Shown here: piece after piece, positions 24,787 through 33,638 of the stretch
How the letters are laid out: every line of letters starts with the position of its first letter
Numbering within the stretch: position 1 is the stretch's first letter
Origin: Bacteroidia bacterium
GTDB taxonomy: Bacteria > Bacteroidota > Bacteroidia > SpSt-205
Assembly (NCBI GenBank): GCA_025057135.1
Contig: JANWXY010000053.1
Span: forward strand, 1-49,384
Direction: 5' to 3'
DNA length: 49,384 bases
Made by a program: the position numbers and the translations under genes
The notes under the pieces: generated by a model
The model's database searches: none
Seen by the model: only the letters and a program-made list of their open reading frames with translations
What the model was told of the DNA's origin: nothing

Positions 24787-25651
24787 TCATTCCGTCGTCT
24801 CCGGCTGAGGCGAGGGTTTCTGGATTTAGCCAAATGAGGGCATTCACGCTTCGTTGATGCCCGGATAAAGTCAAGAGCTTTTCACCTGTATGAATATCCC
24901 AAATGTGAATATATCTATCTCGCCCACCCGTAGCGAGAGCATGTCCGTTGGGATGCCACGCTATGGCATTGAGAGTGAAAGCATGGGCATGTTTTTCTTG
25001 TAGTAGATGCAGGTTGGCATCCCACAGTTTGAGATACCCAGATTTGCCGCCCGTGGCAATGATATTTTGCTTGGGGGAACTTTGGATGGCGAAAACAAAA
25101 TGGGTATCTGCTTGCACTTGCTTGATAAGGGTGCGCTCGGTTCTACTTACTTCATACACATATCCATCACGACCCGCACACAAGAAGCTGTCACCTCTGG
25201 GAGAGAGTATAAATCCTCGCAGGCCTGCTGGCGCTACTTGAACCTGAGCGAAAGGTTCGCTGCGATGGGTGTCCCAGTACAGGAAATAGCCATCTCTCCC
25301 GGAGCTCCATCCTTCTGGGTCTGAGGGGTGAGAGTTTAGTCCAAAAACGCTACCCTTATGGGCTCGGATAGAGCGTCTCAGTTTTTTTTCAGAGAGGTCT
25401 AAGACATATACTACGCCGGTGCTCTCCCCTATGTATAAGTGGCGCAGTTCGGAGGCGAAATGAAGAGCATACACTGCATTTGGAGTACGAGCTACAGCCT
25501 GAGCGTGCTTGCCGGTTGCGCATCTCCATTCTGCAATATAGCCATCTGCTCCTGCGGAAAAGAGCGACTTTCGCTCATAGTCGCAGGTCAAGGCATACAC
25601 TGGCCCGCTGTGTCCAGGTAGATCCCAAGCTCCGATTAGCCGCACACTCAC
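24752..25651 (-). CDS. WD40-repeat beta-propeller protein
   Basis: A 299-residue protein composed of about seven WD40-type repeats. Clear endings are SAGADGYIAEWRC, SSGRDGYFLYWDT, CAGRDGYVYEVS, ATGGKSGYLKLWDA, ATGGRDRYIHIWDI and ASAGDDGMIKMWHL. No signal peptide, TM or extra domain is visible, so it is probably a cytoplasmic scaffold. The GTG start follows directly on a TAG stop of a small open frame, as in coupled genes, and it may belong to the transcript of the TPP enzyme upstream. Partner unknown; bacterial single-propeller proteins of this size have no common defined role. Confidence 0.82.
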   Translation of the reverse strand: MSVRLIGAWDLPGHSGPVYALTCDYERKSLFSAGADGYIAEWRCATGKHAQAVARTPNAVYALHFASELRHLYIGESTGVVYVLDLSEKKLRRSIRAHKGSVFGLNSHPSDPEGWSSGRDGYFLYWDTHRSEPFAQVQVAPAGLRGFILSPRGDSFLCAGRDGYVYEVSRTERTLIKQVQADTHFVFAIQSSPKQNIIATGGKSGYLKLWDANLHLLQEKHAHAFTLNAIAWHPNGHALATGGRDRYIHIWDIHTGEKLLTLSGHQRSVNALIWLNPETLASAGDDGMIKMWHLEGLPE

Positions 25652-25777
25652 CTAAACAATATCCATGATAAAGTTTTCTACAATAGCGGGAGAACACAAC
25701 GTGACAGCGGCATTTCCAAACCTGACTCGAGGGCCTCCTTTGTCTTGCAAGAGTAACGGCTCAGTCAGTACGCTTCC
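25652..25777 (-). other. Gap between TPP enzyme and WD40 gene with a short open frame
   Basis: A 41-codon frame open from a TGA at 25778 ends exactly at the TAG that abuts the WD40 GTG. Its translation contains KGGPRVRFGNAAVTLCSPA and reads like protein, but the only early starts are CTG 25768 and TTG 25750. The opposite strand also has a 53-codon frame from ATG 25664. I cannot choose; either may be spurious. Confidence 0.2.
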
Positions 25778-25783
25778 TCATAC

Positions 25784-27397
25784 CTACATAGATATAGACC
25801 CTTTTCGGAAATCTGTCTCGCCGATATGAACATTCACAAGGGCGGGCTTTTGGGAGGCCAAAGCGGCCTGAAGCGCATTGGGCAGTTCGGAGGTATCCTC
25901 TACGAAGGCGCCCCAACCGCCTAAGGCTTCTACCATTTGGTCGTAGCGAGAGAGGCGAAGCTCGGTCGCAATAGCTCGCCCATAAAATGGCAGTTGGGCA
26001 CGCTTGATTTGCGTCCATGCAGCATCATTGCCTATCACACCTACAAAGGGGAGGTTGAAGCGTACGGCAGTATCATATTCCATGCCATTTAGACCGAAAG
26101 CCCCATCTCCAAAAACAACCCAAACATCACTGTCCGGATAGAGAAGCTTAGCAGCGATGGCGTATGGGGCACCTGCACCGAGGGTACCCAGAGGCCCTGC
26201 GTCCATCCAGCCTCCAAGGCCTCGGGGACGCACCGTGTAAGCCGCACTCCCTACGATGTCACCGCCATCTCCTATTACGATGCTTTTTGGTGATAGGAGC
26301 TTATTGATTTCTAATCCCAGCCGTAGAGGATTTACTGGTCGTGTAGAGGCGTCAGCTTCGGCCTGGATGCGGGCGTAGCGTTCCTGTTCTTCTCGCTGAA
26401 GGGTCTCCTTCCAAGTTCGCCAGCTATGGGAGGGAGGGATAAAGTTTTTTGCTAATTTGGCTAAAAAGTCTCCGGGGTCTCCATGGGCGCTTATATTGCC
26501 TGGACGATTACGGCTGAGTTCTGCGGAATCGCGGTCTATTCGTATGAGTTGGGCCGTATCGGATATAGACCCTCCGTAGTTTAGACGAAAGTCTAATGGC
26601 ACGCCTGCTAAAATGACGACATCCGCTTGACTCAGAGCCGCTTTTCGAGCATGAAGAAAGAAAAGTGGATGCTCCGAGCCTAAAGCTCCGCGAGCCATTC
26701 CGTTCGTAAAAGTTGGCACATTCAGCGACTCCACAACCTCTCTTATATGGTGGGCATGAGGCGAGAAAAGTATTTGGCTTCCCAGGAGCAGAACGGGCCG
26801 TTCCGCCGACCGTAGGAGCTCGGTGGCTTTCCGCACATCTATCTCAGATACAGGCAGGGGTTCTACTTCAGAGGGCATGCTCTCTGCATCTACTGAGGCT
26901 TTGTCAAATAATATGTCCATCGGGCATTCTAAAAAAACGGGCCCCATCACGCCAGTGGTCGCAGCGGTAAAGGCACGTTTGAGGTAGTCAGGAATTTCTC
27001 TGGGCGATGTAACCCTGACGGACCATTTTGTAATCGGCTTGAGAACGGACACATGGTCCATCTCTTGTAAGGCGCCCATTCCGAGGGTAGGCTGAGCCGC
27101 TTGACCACCGATGACTATTATTGGTGTCTGTGAGCGCCAAGCGTTAGCCACGGCAGTAACTACATTCATCACGCCTGGCCCAGCAGTCACCGCACAAACT
27201 CCTATTTTCCGAGTCAAGCGGGCGGCGGCTTCGGCTGCGAAGCCTGCCGACTGTTCATGCCGAAAATCTATAACAGGCACACCAATATCTGCGCAACCTT
27301 CGTATATCTCCATGATATGCCCGCCAGATAACGTAAAAAGGTGGGTCATGCCCATGTCCCGTAAGTAGCGCGCCATTAGACGCCCGCCTGTACTCAT
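25784..27397 (-). CDS. Thiamine-diphosphate enzyme (acetolactate synthase/ILVBL-like)
   Basis: A 537-residue TPP-dependent protein with the usual three domains. The N-terminal Pyr domain has the activating Glu in IDFRHEQSAGFAAEAAARLT and the AVTAGPGVMNVVTAVANAW segment. The middle domain is NAD/FAD-fold-like. The C-terminal PP domain has GDGAFGLNGMEYDTAVRFN...GND, the TPP/Mg motif. The N-terminal third resembles animal ILVBL/2-hydroxyacyl-CoA lyase as much as biosynthetic acetolactate synthase, and no small regulatory subunit or ilv gene is nearby. So a 2-hydroxyacyl-CoA lyase-like or other decarboxylase role is likelier than branched-chain synthesis. Start at ATG 27397, 4 nt after the box. 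Confidence 0.82.
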   Translation of the reverse strand: MSTGGRLMARYLRDMGMTHLFTLSGGHIMEIYEGCADIGVPVIDFRHEQSAGFAAEAAARLTRKIGVCAVTAGPGVMNVVTAVANAWRSQTPIIVIGGQAAQPTLGMGALQEMDHVSVLKPITKWSVRVTSPREIPDYLKRAFTAATTGVMGPVFLECPMDILFDKASVDAESMPSEVEPLPVSEIDVRKATELLRSAERPVLLLGSQILFSPHAHHIREVVESLNVPTFTNGMARGALGSEHPLFFLHARKAALSQADVVILAGVPLDFRLNYGGSISDTAQLIRIDRDSAELSRNRPGNISAHGDPGDFLAKLAKNFIPPSHSWRTWKETLQREEQERYARIQAEADASTRPVNPLRLGLEINKLLSPKSIVIGDGGDIVGSAAYTVRPRGLGGWMDAGPLGTLGAGAPYAIAAKLLYPDSDVWVVFGDGAFGLNGMEYDTAVRFNLPFVGVIGNDAAWTQIKRAQLPFYGRAIATELRLSRYDQMVEALGGWGAFVEDTSELPNALQAALASQKPALVNVHIGETDFRKGSISM

Positions 27398-27401
27398 AGG
27401 A

Positions 27402-27409
27402 CAAAGGTA
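27402..27409 (-). promoter_or_regulatory. -7 promoter box TACCTTTG, N4 before ATG 27397
   Basis: Perfect TAnnTTTG on the minus strand; it moves the TPP enzyme start five codons inside the longest frame. Confidence 0.68.
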
Positions 27410-27518
27410 CATTTCGTCTCCTTCTCAGGGTCTCTCAACCCTATCCCAAGCATAAGGTCGGCCAAGAGATAGCTCATTCTTGAAGCTTTTATCGCAAGAA
27501 TATCGTTATATTCACATC

Positions 27519-28619
27519 ATGCAGTATCTCCTCTTTCACGGCCCCCTTCCTGAGAGTAGGAAGCCGAAAAAGTTTGAACAGCTTTTGAGTGTTTTTTTAG
27601 AGCTTCTTATGAAAACCGGCGGTAATGTTTCCGAAGCGCTCAGATGGCTTGCCTATTTTGATAAGCGAAATAACATCACCGACTCTACTTACACTATGGG
27701 GGACTTTCTGCGTGAGCTGCGGGAAAAAGGCTACATCAGTGACTCTACTAGTTCGCAGCGCGTTCCAGTTCCCTCCATAAAAGCTCAGGCGGAGATTCGT
27801 CAGCGTAGTTTAGAGGAGATATTTACCGCTCTAAAATCTGGTCCTATGGGTGACCATCCTCTCCCCAAGTCTGGTCCAGGGGATGACCTCAGTTTTGAGA
27901 CGCGATCGTATGAGTTCGGAGATAAACTCGAGCATCTTCACCTTACAGAAACCCTAAATAATGCCTACCTACACCACGGCATAGAAGAGTTTAGCCTTAC
28001 CCAAGATGATCTTTCTATCATTCAGACCGAAGAGAAAACGCAAACAGCCACTTTCGTGTTGATAGATGCTTCCCATTCCATGGTTTTATACGGAGAGGAT
28101 CGGATAACGCCAGCTAAAAAGGTAGCCATGGCTCTGGCTGAGCTGATTCGTCGGCGCTATCCGAGGGATATACTTTTTGTCGGCGCATTCGGTGACCATG
28201 CATGGCAAGTAAGTATTGACCAGTTACCATTCCTCCAAGCGGGACCTTATCACACCAATACTCGTGATGCGATAGAGATGGCTATTAGCATCCTAAGCCG
28301 AACTCGGGTGACAAATAAGCAAATCTTCCTGATTACTGATGGCAAACCAACTTGTATAAGAGAGGGTGGCCGCTTTTATAGAAATAGCTTTGGTTTAGAC
28401 CCCAAAATAGTGAATAAGACCTTAGAGATGGCTGATAAAGCCCGCCGAGAGAAGATAGTGATTACGACTTTCATGATAGCGCGGGATACCTATCTCCAGC
28501 AGTTTGTTCAGAAATTCACCGAAATGAACCGTGGTCGGGCATATTATGTCCATCCCCAGCGGATGGGAACTTTTATATTCCAGGATTTTATTCGGAACCG
28601 CCGAAAGGAGCTGCGGTAG
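27519..28619 (+). CDS. VWA-domain protein with intact MIDAS
   Basis: A 366-residue cytoplasmic protein. The N-terminal 180 residues are charged and helical. The C-terminal half is a von Willebrand A domain with MIDAS motif LIDASHSMVLYG, the Thr in GPYHTNTRDAIEMA and FLITDGKP. It resembles the CoxE-like or BatA-unrelated VWA proteins that usually partner a MoxR-type AAA+ ATPase, but no such gene is adjacent. The nearest AAA+ gene in the window is at 8473-9492. The frame extends to a TTG at 27480; I prefer ATG 27519 because an imperfect box (TATATTCA) lies 4 nt upstream. It overlaps the convergent lipoprotein gene by 32 nt. Confidence 0.78.
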   Translation: MQYLLFHGPLPESRKPKKFEQLLSVFLELLMKTGGNVSEALRWLAYFDKRNNITDSTYTMGDFLRELREKGYISDSTSSQRVPVPSIKAQAEIRQRSLEEIFTALKSGPMGDHPLPKSGPGDDLSFETRSYEFGDKLEHLHLTETLNNAYLHHGIEEFSLTQDDLSIIQTEEKTQTATFVLIDASHSMVLYGEDRITPAKKVAMALAELIRRRYPRDILFVGAFGDHAWQVSIDQLPFLQAGPYHTNTRDAIEMAISILSRTRVTNKQIFLITDGKPTCIREGGRFYRNSFGLDPKIVNKTLEMADKARREKIVITTFMIARDTYLQQFVQKFTEMNRGRAYYVHPQRMGTFIFQDFIRNRRKELR

Positions 28620-29949
28620 GCGGCCGTAGATTTTTGAAGCTATCGTCAGAAGGCGGAAGGGATAAAGCAGTCCAGATGGTATCCATGGGAATGCTCCGGG
28701 GGGGTAACGGAGTGATAGATTGTTTCTGGGCAGCGGATTTTGTTCCATCTGGTATCGGGGGGAGGGTAGCCTGGGGATTTTTACGCACTGCCCACAGGAG
28801 GTTACTCTGTCCAGGAACTACATGATAGCCTATGTTGAATGGTAGGCGCTTGACAGGGTAAGTGCGGTAGGCTTTCCAGAGGTCGGATTGAAACTTACTC
28901 CTAAAAAGAGGTATGGGCTTCTCATAGACGCCAAAAAGCTGTATATGCCATGCGGTGCTGTCAAATGACCGAAAAGGCATCCCGCTATCCTCTTGCAGGA
29001 TAGCCACGCTCTGTTTGAGAATGAGGTCTCTTATTTCAGTAAAGTCCGGTCCATACATTAGGTACGAAGCCGACTTGATAAGCGTTACACAGGGACGCAT
29101 GCGACTGAGAATGTCTCGGCTGCCAATTTGTGTCTGTATGCCGGCATTTGCAGCATTCAGGCTGAGATAAAGAATCTCTTGGATAGGCTCTTCTGGACGG
29201 GCTACTAAGAAACGCAATCCTGTGATAGGATTGTCCCAACAGGATTGGGCGGGTTTAGGCTTATTGGGAGAAAGAGTATCTACGACGCCACCCTCTTTGA
29301 GATAAATATGTTCCACCTTGTAGATGAGATGTCCCGTACGCGCAAAAAGTGCAAGAAAAACGGGCAGAAGTCCCCGTACCTTGCCTTGAGCAAGCTGGAC
29401 CTGCATGTCTTTCGTACAGAAAAAGCTCAGGCGTAGGAGGTCTTCTAAGGTAAGATAGGTACCTCGTAGATTCCTTACTATGTCCAAGGGGTATAGCTTG
29501 CGTAGATAGTGCGGATCGCCCTCCTGCTCTAATCCGAAAAATAGATAAAACGACCCTTTGGGATAGGTGTAATACACCGTAGCCCAGTCTGCCCCACTGA
29601 AGGGGTAGAAGACTTTACCTGACCATGTATGGTAAGGATGTAGCTCACGAGCTGCCCAAACTAAGAGGGAGTCATACAGCGCTTGCTTACGCTTAGACCA
29701 GAGACGCTCTACCTGAGTAGCGTAGTTAGTCCAGGCAGTGTCTCGGATAGCGCTTCGCCAGTATATGGTATCTCTTGGGAGGAGGCCAGCGAGGATGCGC
29801 GATAGATCAGTCCAGTAGGGATCGGGGGATAGGGCAGGAGGTAATGCTCGCAGTGTATCCTTGTCGGAGGGGTTATTGCTTTGAGTAGGTTGAGGTGCTG
29901 ATTGACATGACCATAAAGCGAGCACCCCTACAATCAATCTACTTCTCAT
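28588..29949 (-). CDS. Predicted lipoprotein, function unknown
   Basis: A 453-residue protein with a lipoprotein signal (MRSRLIVGVLALWSC, Cys15). A Pro/Ser/Asn-rich linker follows, then a long region with no family I recognise. It has many aromatic residues (YYTYPKGSFYLFFGLEQEG, RAYRTYP-like repeats) and the C-terminus is Pro-rich (PPIPDG, ITPLPPRSIP). A GLEQEGDPHYLRKLYPLDIVRN segment reminds me of GWxTD-type outer-membrane-associated proteins, but this is weak. Its ATG overlaps the APC permease stop by 4 nt, yet it has its own -7 box inside the permease gene. Probably in the outer membrane facing the periplasm. Confidence 0.65.
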   Translation of the reverse strand: MRSRLIVGVLALWSCQSAPQPTQSNNPSDKDTLRALPPALSPDPYWTDLSRILAGLLPRDTIYWRSAIRDTAWTNYATQVERLWSKRKQALYDSLLVWAARELHPYHTWSGKVFYPFSGADWATVYYTYPKGSFYLFFGLEQEGDPHYLRKLYPLDIVRNLRGTYLTLEDLLRLSFFCTKDMQVQLAQGKVRGLLPVFLALFARTGHLIYKVEHIYLKEGGVVDTLSPNKPKPAQSCWDNPITGLRFLVARPEEPIQEILYLSLNAANAGIQTQIGSRDILSRMRPCVTLIKSASYLMYGPDFTEIRDLILKQSVAILQEDSGMPFRSFDSTAWHIQLFGVYEKPIPLFRSKFQSDLWKAYRTYPVKRLPFNIGYHVVPGQSNLLWAVRKNPQATLPPIPDGTKSAAQKQSITPLPPRSIPMDTIWTALSLPPSDDSFKNLRPPTAAPFGGSE

Positions 29950-31196
29950 CGTCGCGCCCAAAAGTACGAACTGCCCAGAATTGTGAGGGTAGCGAGTCCT
30001 GCAAGGCTTTCCCATGGGCGAGTCCAGAGATTATTCAGGATCATCCATACTGTAAGCAGCACAAATAGAGAGCCAAGGTCCCAGGGCAGGTTCTTTTCAG
30101 AATAGTGTCGTAAGAAAAGGCCAAATACAGTCATCCCTGCAAATAGTGATAAAGTGAAGCCGATATAGTTTAGCACAGCATCGAAAGCGGCAGAGAATAT
30201 GAATATCCACGCCAGCAATCCGACTACGATGAGAGCTCGGAGTGGTACTCCCCGAGAGGTCCGGTAAGCTAAGGTGTTTAGAGAGGGGAAATCTTCTCCC
30301 ATGACACTGGCGACACGCGGGGCTATCATCAGCATGGCGCTCACGGATGACACCATCGCTATGCTCACACCCCATCCGAAAAGTATTTCTCCCCTACTGC
30401 CCCAGAGCTTTCTGGCTAAAAGGCGTCCCACAGCAGCTTCACCAGAGAGCTCATTCAGAGGAACGTACCTCAGCAGAGCCCAGTTGAAAGCAATATACAG
30501 CCCCATAACGATGAGCGTACCAGTTATGATGGCCCGAGGAACGATCCGTTCTGCCTTAGGCACTTCACTCATAATGTAGGCGGCAGCATTCCAGCCGGAA
30601 TAAGCAAAGCTGATGAATATCAAAGAAACAGCCGATACACGCAAGGTGTCCCAAGACAGGCGTGGGCAGGTAAGCTCCTGTGGGGTGTCGTTTGTGAAAA
30701 TAGCCCCTCCGACTAAAAGGAGCAGAAGACTGATTTTCAGCATGACAAAAAAGTTCTGTATGCGGGCGCTGCGACTTAGTCCCATTAGGTGGATACCGAC
30801 GAGAGAAAGAATAAGAGCGGCAGCGGCTATTTTACGCTGCATCTCAGACAGAGGTAGAGGTAAATATGCAGCAAAAGTATATGCAGAGGCAGCTATTGGT
30901 GCGCTGAAACCTGCTACGAGGGATACAAGTCCCGCCACATAGCCTAAAAATGGATGATATAGAGTGGTAAGAAAATGGTATTCTCCACCTGAACGCGGGT
31001 AACGCTTGGCAAGTTCAGCATAGGCAAGTGCGCCACCAAGGGCGGCTATTCCTCCTAATCCCCATAATAAAAGCACACCAATACCCGCCGGTAGTTCTGC
31101 TACGATGAAGCCCGTAGTGGTGTATATGCCTGTGCCGATCATATTCGCAATCACGAGGAGAGTGGCAGAAAGCCATCCGAAGCTTGATTTTGTCAT
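29946..31196 (-). CDS. APC-superfamily amino-acid permease
   Basis: A 416-residue integral membrane protein with about twelve hydrophobic segments. The TM1 unwound-helix motif is VIANMIGTGIYTTTGFI (G-S/T-G-I/V pattern of APC transporters). GGEYHFLTTLYHPFLGYVAG matches the family's R-S-G-G-E-Y loop, and FAYSGWNAAAYIMSEVPKAERIVPRAIITGT corresponds to the TM6-TM7 region. It should import or exchange amino acids by secondary transport; substrate cannot be told from sequence. It starts 5 nt after a TACTTTTG box and is followed by the lipoprotein gene with a 4-nt overlap. Confidence 0.88.
   Translation of the reverse strand: MTKSSFGWLSATLLVIANMIGTGIYTTTGFIVAELPAGIGVLLLWGLGGIAALGGALAYAELAKRYPRSGGEYHFLTTLYHPFLGYVAGLVSLVAGFSAPIAASAYTFAAYLPLPLSEMQRKIAAAALILSLVGIHLMGLSRSARIQNFFVMLKISLLLLLVGGAIFTNDTPQELTCPRLSWDTLRVSAVSLIFISFAYSGWNAAAYIMSEVPKAERIVPRAIITGTLIVMGLYIAFNWALLRYVPLNELSGEAAVGRLLARKLWGSRGEILFGWGVSIAMVSSVSAMLMIAPRVASVMGEDFPSLNTLAYRTSRGVPLRALIVVGLLAWIFIFSAAFDAVLNYIGFTLSLFAGMTVFGLFLRHYSEKNLPWDLGSLFVLLTVWMILNNLWTRPWESLAGLATLTILGSSYFWARR
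29959..29966 (-). promoter_or_regulatory. -7 promoter box TACTTTTG, N9 before lipoprotein ATG
   Basis: Perfect TAnnTTTG on the minus strand inside the end of the APC permease gene, 9 nt before ATG 29949. Confidence 0.5.
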
Positions 31197-31201
31197 TTGT
31201 G

Positions 31202-31209
31202 CAAAAGTA
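31202..31209 (-). promoter_or_regulatory. -7 promoter box TACTTTTG, N5 before APC permease ATG
   Basis: Perfect TAnnTTTG on the minus strand, 5 nt before ATG 31196. Confidence 0.62.
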
Positions 31210-31283
31210 GTGGAGAAGGGGAGTGAAGAGGTAAGGTAGGGCTTCCTTAGCGTAGGCTGGATAAAACGACTGTGTATTTTCTC

Positions 31284-31318
31284 AAAAAAAGAGGGGGTAG
31301 TGTATAACCTACCCCCTC
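31284..31318 (-). terminator. Rho-independent terminator after the gldJ-like gene
   Basis: On the minus strand GAGGGGGTAG (31318-31309) pairs perfectly over 10 bp with CTACCCCCTC (31300-31291) across an 8-nt loop, followed by T7 (31290-31284). It ends the porP-gldJ transcript about 25 nt after the gldJ stop and insulates the APC permease. Confidence 0.88.
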
Positions 31319-31343
31319 GTCATCTTAGCTATTGTGACTTGCG

Positions 31344-32546
31344 TCAGAATGGTCTGCCCACACGCACCATGGCGCAACGGAAACCGATGGTGGCCGAGGC
31401 AGAGTCCGCGTGGAGGTAGCGACGTGCGCCACAGGTTACATAATAAGCGATGTCAGCCCATGACCCACCTCTATATACTTTTGCGGCATCAGCACCTAAA
31501 TCAGGCCAAGCACCCGTTTGCCCTCCACCAGCGGCGGCTTTGGGGCTGTACAGGAGGCTAGTCTTAGGGTCATATTCGTCGTCATATTGGAACTGATCCT
31601 TCTGTACATTCCCACGGCGGCGGTGAGGATTTAGGTCTTCAGCATCTTCATAGTTGAGCACGCGATAAGTATCCTCTGTCCATTCTGCTACGTTACCTGC
31701 CATGTTATGCAGCCCATAATCATTGGGATAGAAAGCCTTTACAGGAGCAGGTATCATATACGCATCGTTTAGCCCCTCATATAAGAGAGAGCCTCCTTTG
31801 TTACTGCGTCCGGCATAGTCACCCCGCCCTCGTTTGAAGTTCGTTCTAAACCGTCCTTTCATATCCCGAAGACTACGCCCTTCCCACGGATACAATTCTT
31901 GTTCATATCCAGCCCGAGCAGCATACTCCCACTCTGCTTCTGTGGGCAGACGATAATCCGGATATAGAATAGCCTCAGGGTCTCTGTCCAGGAGCTGTTT
32001 ATTGACTATGGATGTGCGCCATGCAGCAAACTCCCGGGCTTGATGCCAATTTACACCCACGACGGGGTACATATGGTAGCCCTCATGCTGAAAATAATAG
32101 CGCACATACGGGTCGTTGTAAGCCATTTCACGAAACCAGACATTCGTGTCTGGATAAAGGAGCTGAGCTTTCTGGTCTCCGGAGTCCTTCTGAACGTAGA
32201 AAAGAAACTGCTTGTATTCCACATTCGGAACCTCAGTTTCATCCATGTAGAAACTCGCAACTGTTACTTGACGGACTCGGGCGTTATGCTCATAATCTAA
32301 GTCCTTTTCCGTACCCCCCATGTGGAAAGTACCCCCTTCTATGAACACAAGGCCTGGTCCTGGGGGCATTTCGCGATACCTTTTCACATAAAAACCTTCG
32401 CCACCGCTTTTACGAGCAAACTTTAGCCCTGTCAGACGACTGGTACTCCCAGGGTCTTCTATGTTGCCTTTATTGCCGCAGGCTGTAAATACAGACGCGG
32501 CAAATACGGCAACTACTCCGTATATCCATCTTTTTGCCATAGGCAT
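31344..32546 (-). CDS. gldJ: Gliding/T9SS lipoprotein of the GldJ/GldK (SUMF1-like) family
   Basis: A 400-residue lipoprotein (lipobox ASVFTAC) with a formylglycine-generating-enzyme-like (SUMF1) fold. Landmarks are GPGLVFIEGGTFHMGG, VASFYMDETEVPNVEYKQFL, YPVVGVNWHQAREFAAW, YRLPTEAEWEYAARAG, NMAGNVAEWTEDTY and a terminal YRGGSWADIAYY...IGFRCA. In Bacteroidota this fold serves as an outer-membrane ring or scaffold of the type IX secretion/gliding machinery rather than as an enzyme. GPGLVFIEGGTF favours GldJ over GldK, and no gldLMN genes follow, which also fits GldJ. Start at ATG 32546, 3 nt after the box. A strong terminator closes the transcript. Confidence 0.78.
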   Translation of the reverse strand: MPMAKRWIYGVVAVFAASVFTACGNKGNIEDPGSTSRLTGLKFARKSGGEGFYVKRYREMPPGPGLVFIEGGTFHMGGTEKDLDYEHNARVRQVTVASFYMDETEVPNVEYKQFLFYVQKDSGDQKAQLLYPDTNVWFREMAYNDPYVRYYFQHEGYHMYPVVGVNWHQAREFAAWRTSIVNKQLLDRDPEAILYPDYRLPTEAEWEYAARAGYEQELYPWEGRSLRDMKGRFRTNFKRGRGDYAGRSNKGGSLLYEGLNDAYMIPAPVKAFYPNDYGLHNMAGNVAEWTEDTYRVLNYEDAEDLNPHRRRGNVQKDQFQYDDEYDPKTSLLYSPKAAAGGGQTGAWPDLGADAAKVYRGGSWADIAYYVTCGARRYLHADSASATIGFRCAMVRVGRPF

Positions 32547-32549
32547 GCG

Positions 32550-32557
32550 CAAAGGTA
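32550..32557 (-). promoter_or_regulatory. -7 promoter box TACCTTTG, N3 before gldJ-like ATG
   Basis: Perfect TAnnTTTG on the minus strand, 3 nt before ATG 32546; it lies in the 21-nt gap after porP. Confidence 0.6.
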
Positions 32558-32567
32558 TAGGTTTTTT

Positions 32568-33557
32568 CTAAAATCTTGGGCAAGGATAGTTACGACGATG
32601 CTTCATTCCTACACGCCGTTCTTTATCAAACTCTACTACTACGGAAACCTCGTGAGAACCCGCTGATATACGATTCGTCAAGCTGGATATGGTATAGTCA
32701 TACGAATATCCAACTCTGAACATCCCCTTTTGGAGCCCAACTAATCCTATCACTGCGTCCTGATTTCTATACCACAACCCGATAACTACAGGGTCTATGG
32801 TGTAATACAGCCCTAAATCTAACTGCTGGAAAGGCTGCTGTATGCGATACATAATCGCGGGGCCGATAGTTTGCCTTCCCTCCCGATTTCTATCCACAGG
32901 AATCTGAGCGCCGCCAAAAAAGGTGGCACGAATGGGAAGGCGGGCAACCGCCGGATTAGTCAGAGTAACGTTGTAGAAGCGCTGCTGCGGTTGTGTAATG
33001 TGTAGTACAGAGGTGCCCAAATAAATGTATTTGTTGTAATACAGCGCTCCAGCGTTTATATCCTCATGAATCCGACTCTCAAAGAAGTTTCTTTCCTGCG
33101 TCGGCAGGATGAAACCAGCGTTAGGGTCTATCTGGTCAGGGAACCTCAACCGAAAGAAGTCTATACTGGCTTGCATTACCCCTGCGGCCAGCCCGAGACT
33201 TAGGGCGCTATTTCTGGTTAGCTCTATGTGCAGAGCATAGTTAAGTAGGACGTTTAGTTTTGTGAGGTTTCCCTCGCCCGCTTGGTCTGCGATAAAGGAT
33301 AACCCGAGACCATTTCGGATATTTCCAAAAAAGATGGGTTGGTCATATGCTGCGGCGAAAGTTCGGTAATATCCGGGTATCGCGGTCCATTGCATTCTGT
33401 ACGCTAAGGCGAGCCGGGGACCCTCAGTAATGCCCGTAAATGCAGGCGACAGAACAACTTGATTGGCAAAAAATTGTGAAAACTGCGGGTCCTGTGCTCG
33501 CAATATGCCTAAGCCCAGCCATAGTCCTAATGCAGAGTAGCCAACTTGTCTCCACAT
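32568..33557 (-). CDS. PorP/SprF-family type IX secretion membrane protein
   Basis: A 329-residue outer-membrane protein. The signal peptide ends near LGILRAQ, and the mature protein starts DPQFSQFFANQVVLSPAFTGI, the PorP/SprF hallmark. It continues with repeated beta strands, a LGLYYTIDPVVIGLWYRN segment and KGMFRVGYSYDYTISSLTNRISAGSHEVSV, also typical of the family. Members assist surface placement or secretion of T9SS cargo such as SprB-like adhesins. Start at ATG 33557, 20 nt after a TATATTTG box; longer upstream starts precede the box. The gldJ-like gene follows 21 nt downstream. Confidence 0.88.
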   Translation of the reverse strand: MWRQVGYSALGLWLGLGILRAQDPQFSQFFANQVVLSPAFTGITEGPRLALAYRMQWTAIPGYYRTFAAAYDQPIFFGNIRNGLGLSFIADQAGEGNLTKLNVLLNYALHIELTRNSALSLGLAAGVMQASIDFFRLRFPDQIDPNAGFILPTQERNFFESRIHEDINAGALYYNKYIYLGTSVLHITQPQQRFYNVTLTNPAVARLPIRATFFGGAQIPVDRNREGRQTIGPAIMYRIQQPFQQLDLGLYYTIDPVVIGLWYRNQDAVIGLVGLQKGMFRVGYSYDYTISSLTNRISAGSHEVSVVVEFDKERRVGMKHRRNYPCPRF

Positions 33558-33577
33558 ACGAAGCTTTTTTTCCAGGG

Positions 33578-33585
33578 CAAATATA
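33578..33585 (-). promoter_or_regulatory. -7 promoter box TATATTTG for porP-like gene
   Basis: Perfect TAnnTTTG on the minus strand, 20 nt before ATG 33557, giving one of the few transcripts here with a real leader (about 15 nt). Confidence 0.5.
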
Positions 33586-33638
33586 AGCAAAAAACGATTT
33601 AGCAAATCTGCTAAGCTGCTTTTTCGTTATTTCGCTGT

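Noticed and set aside
25664-25825. 53-codon plus-strand frame between the WD40 and TPP genes
   Set aside because: It has no promoter box, runs into the TPP gene antisense and competes with an equally weak minus-strand frame.
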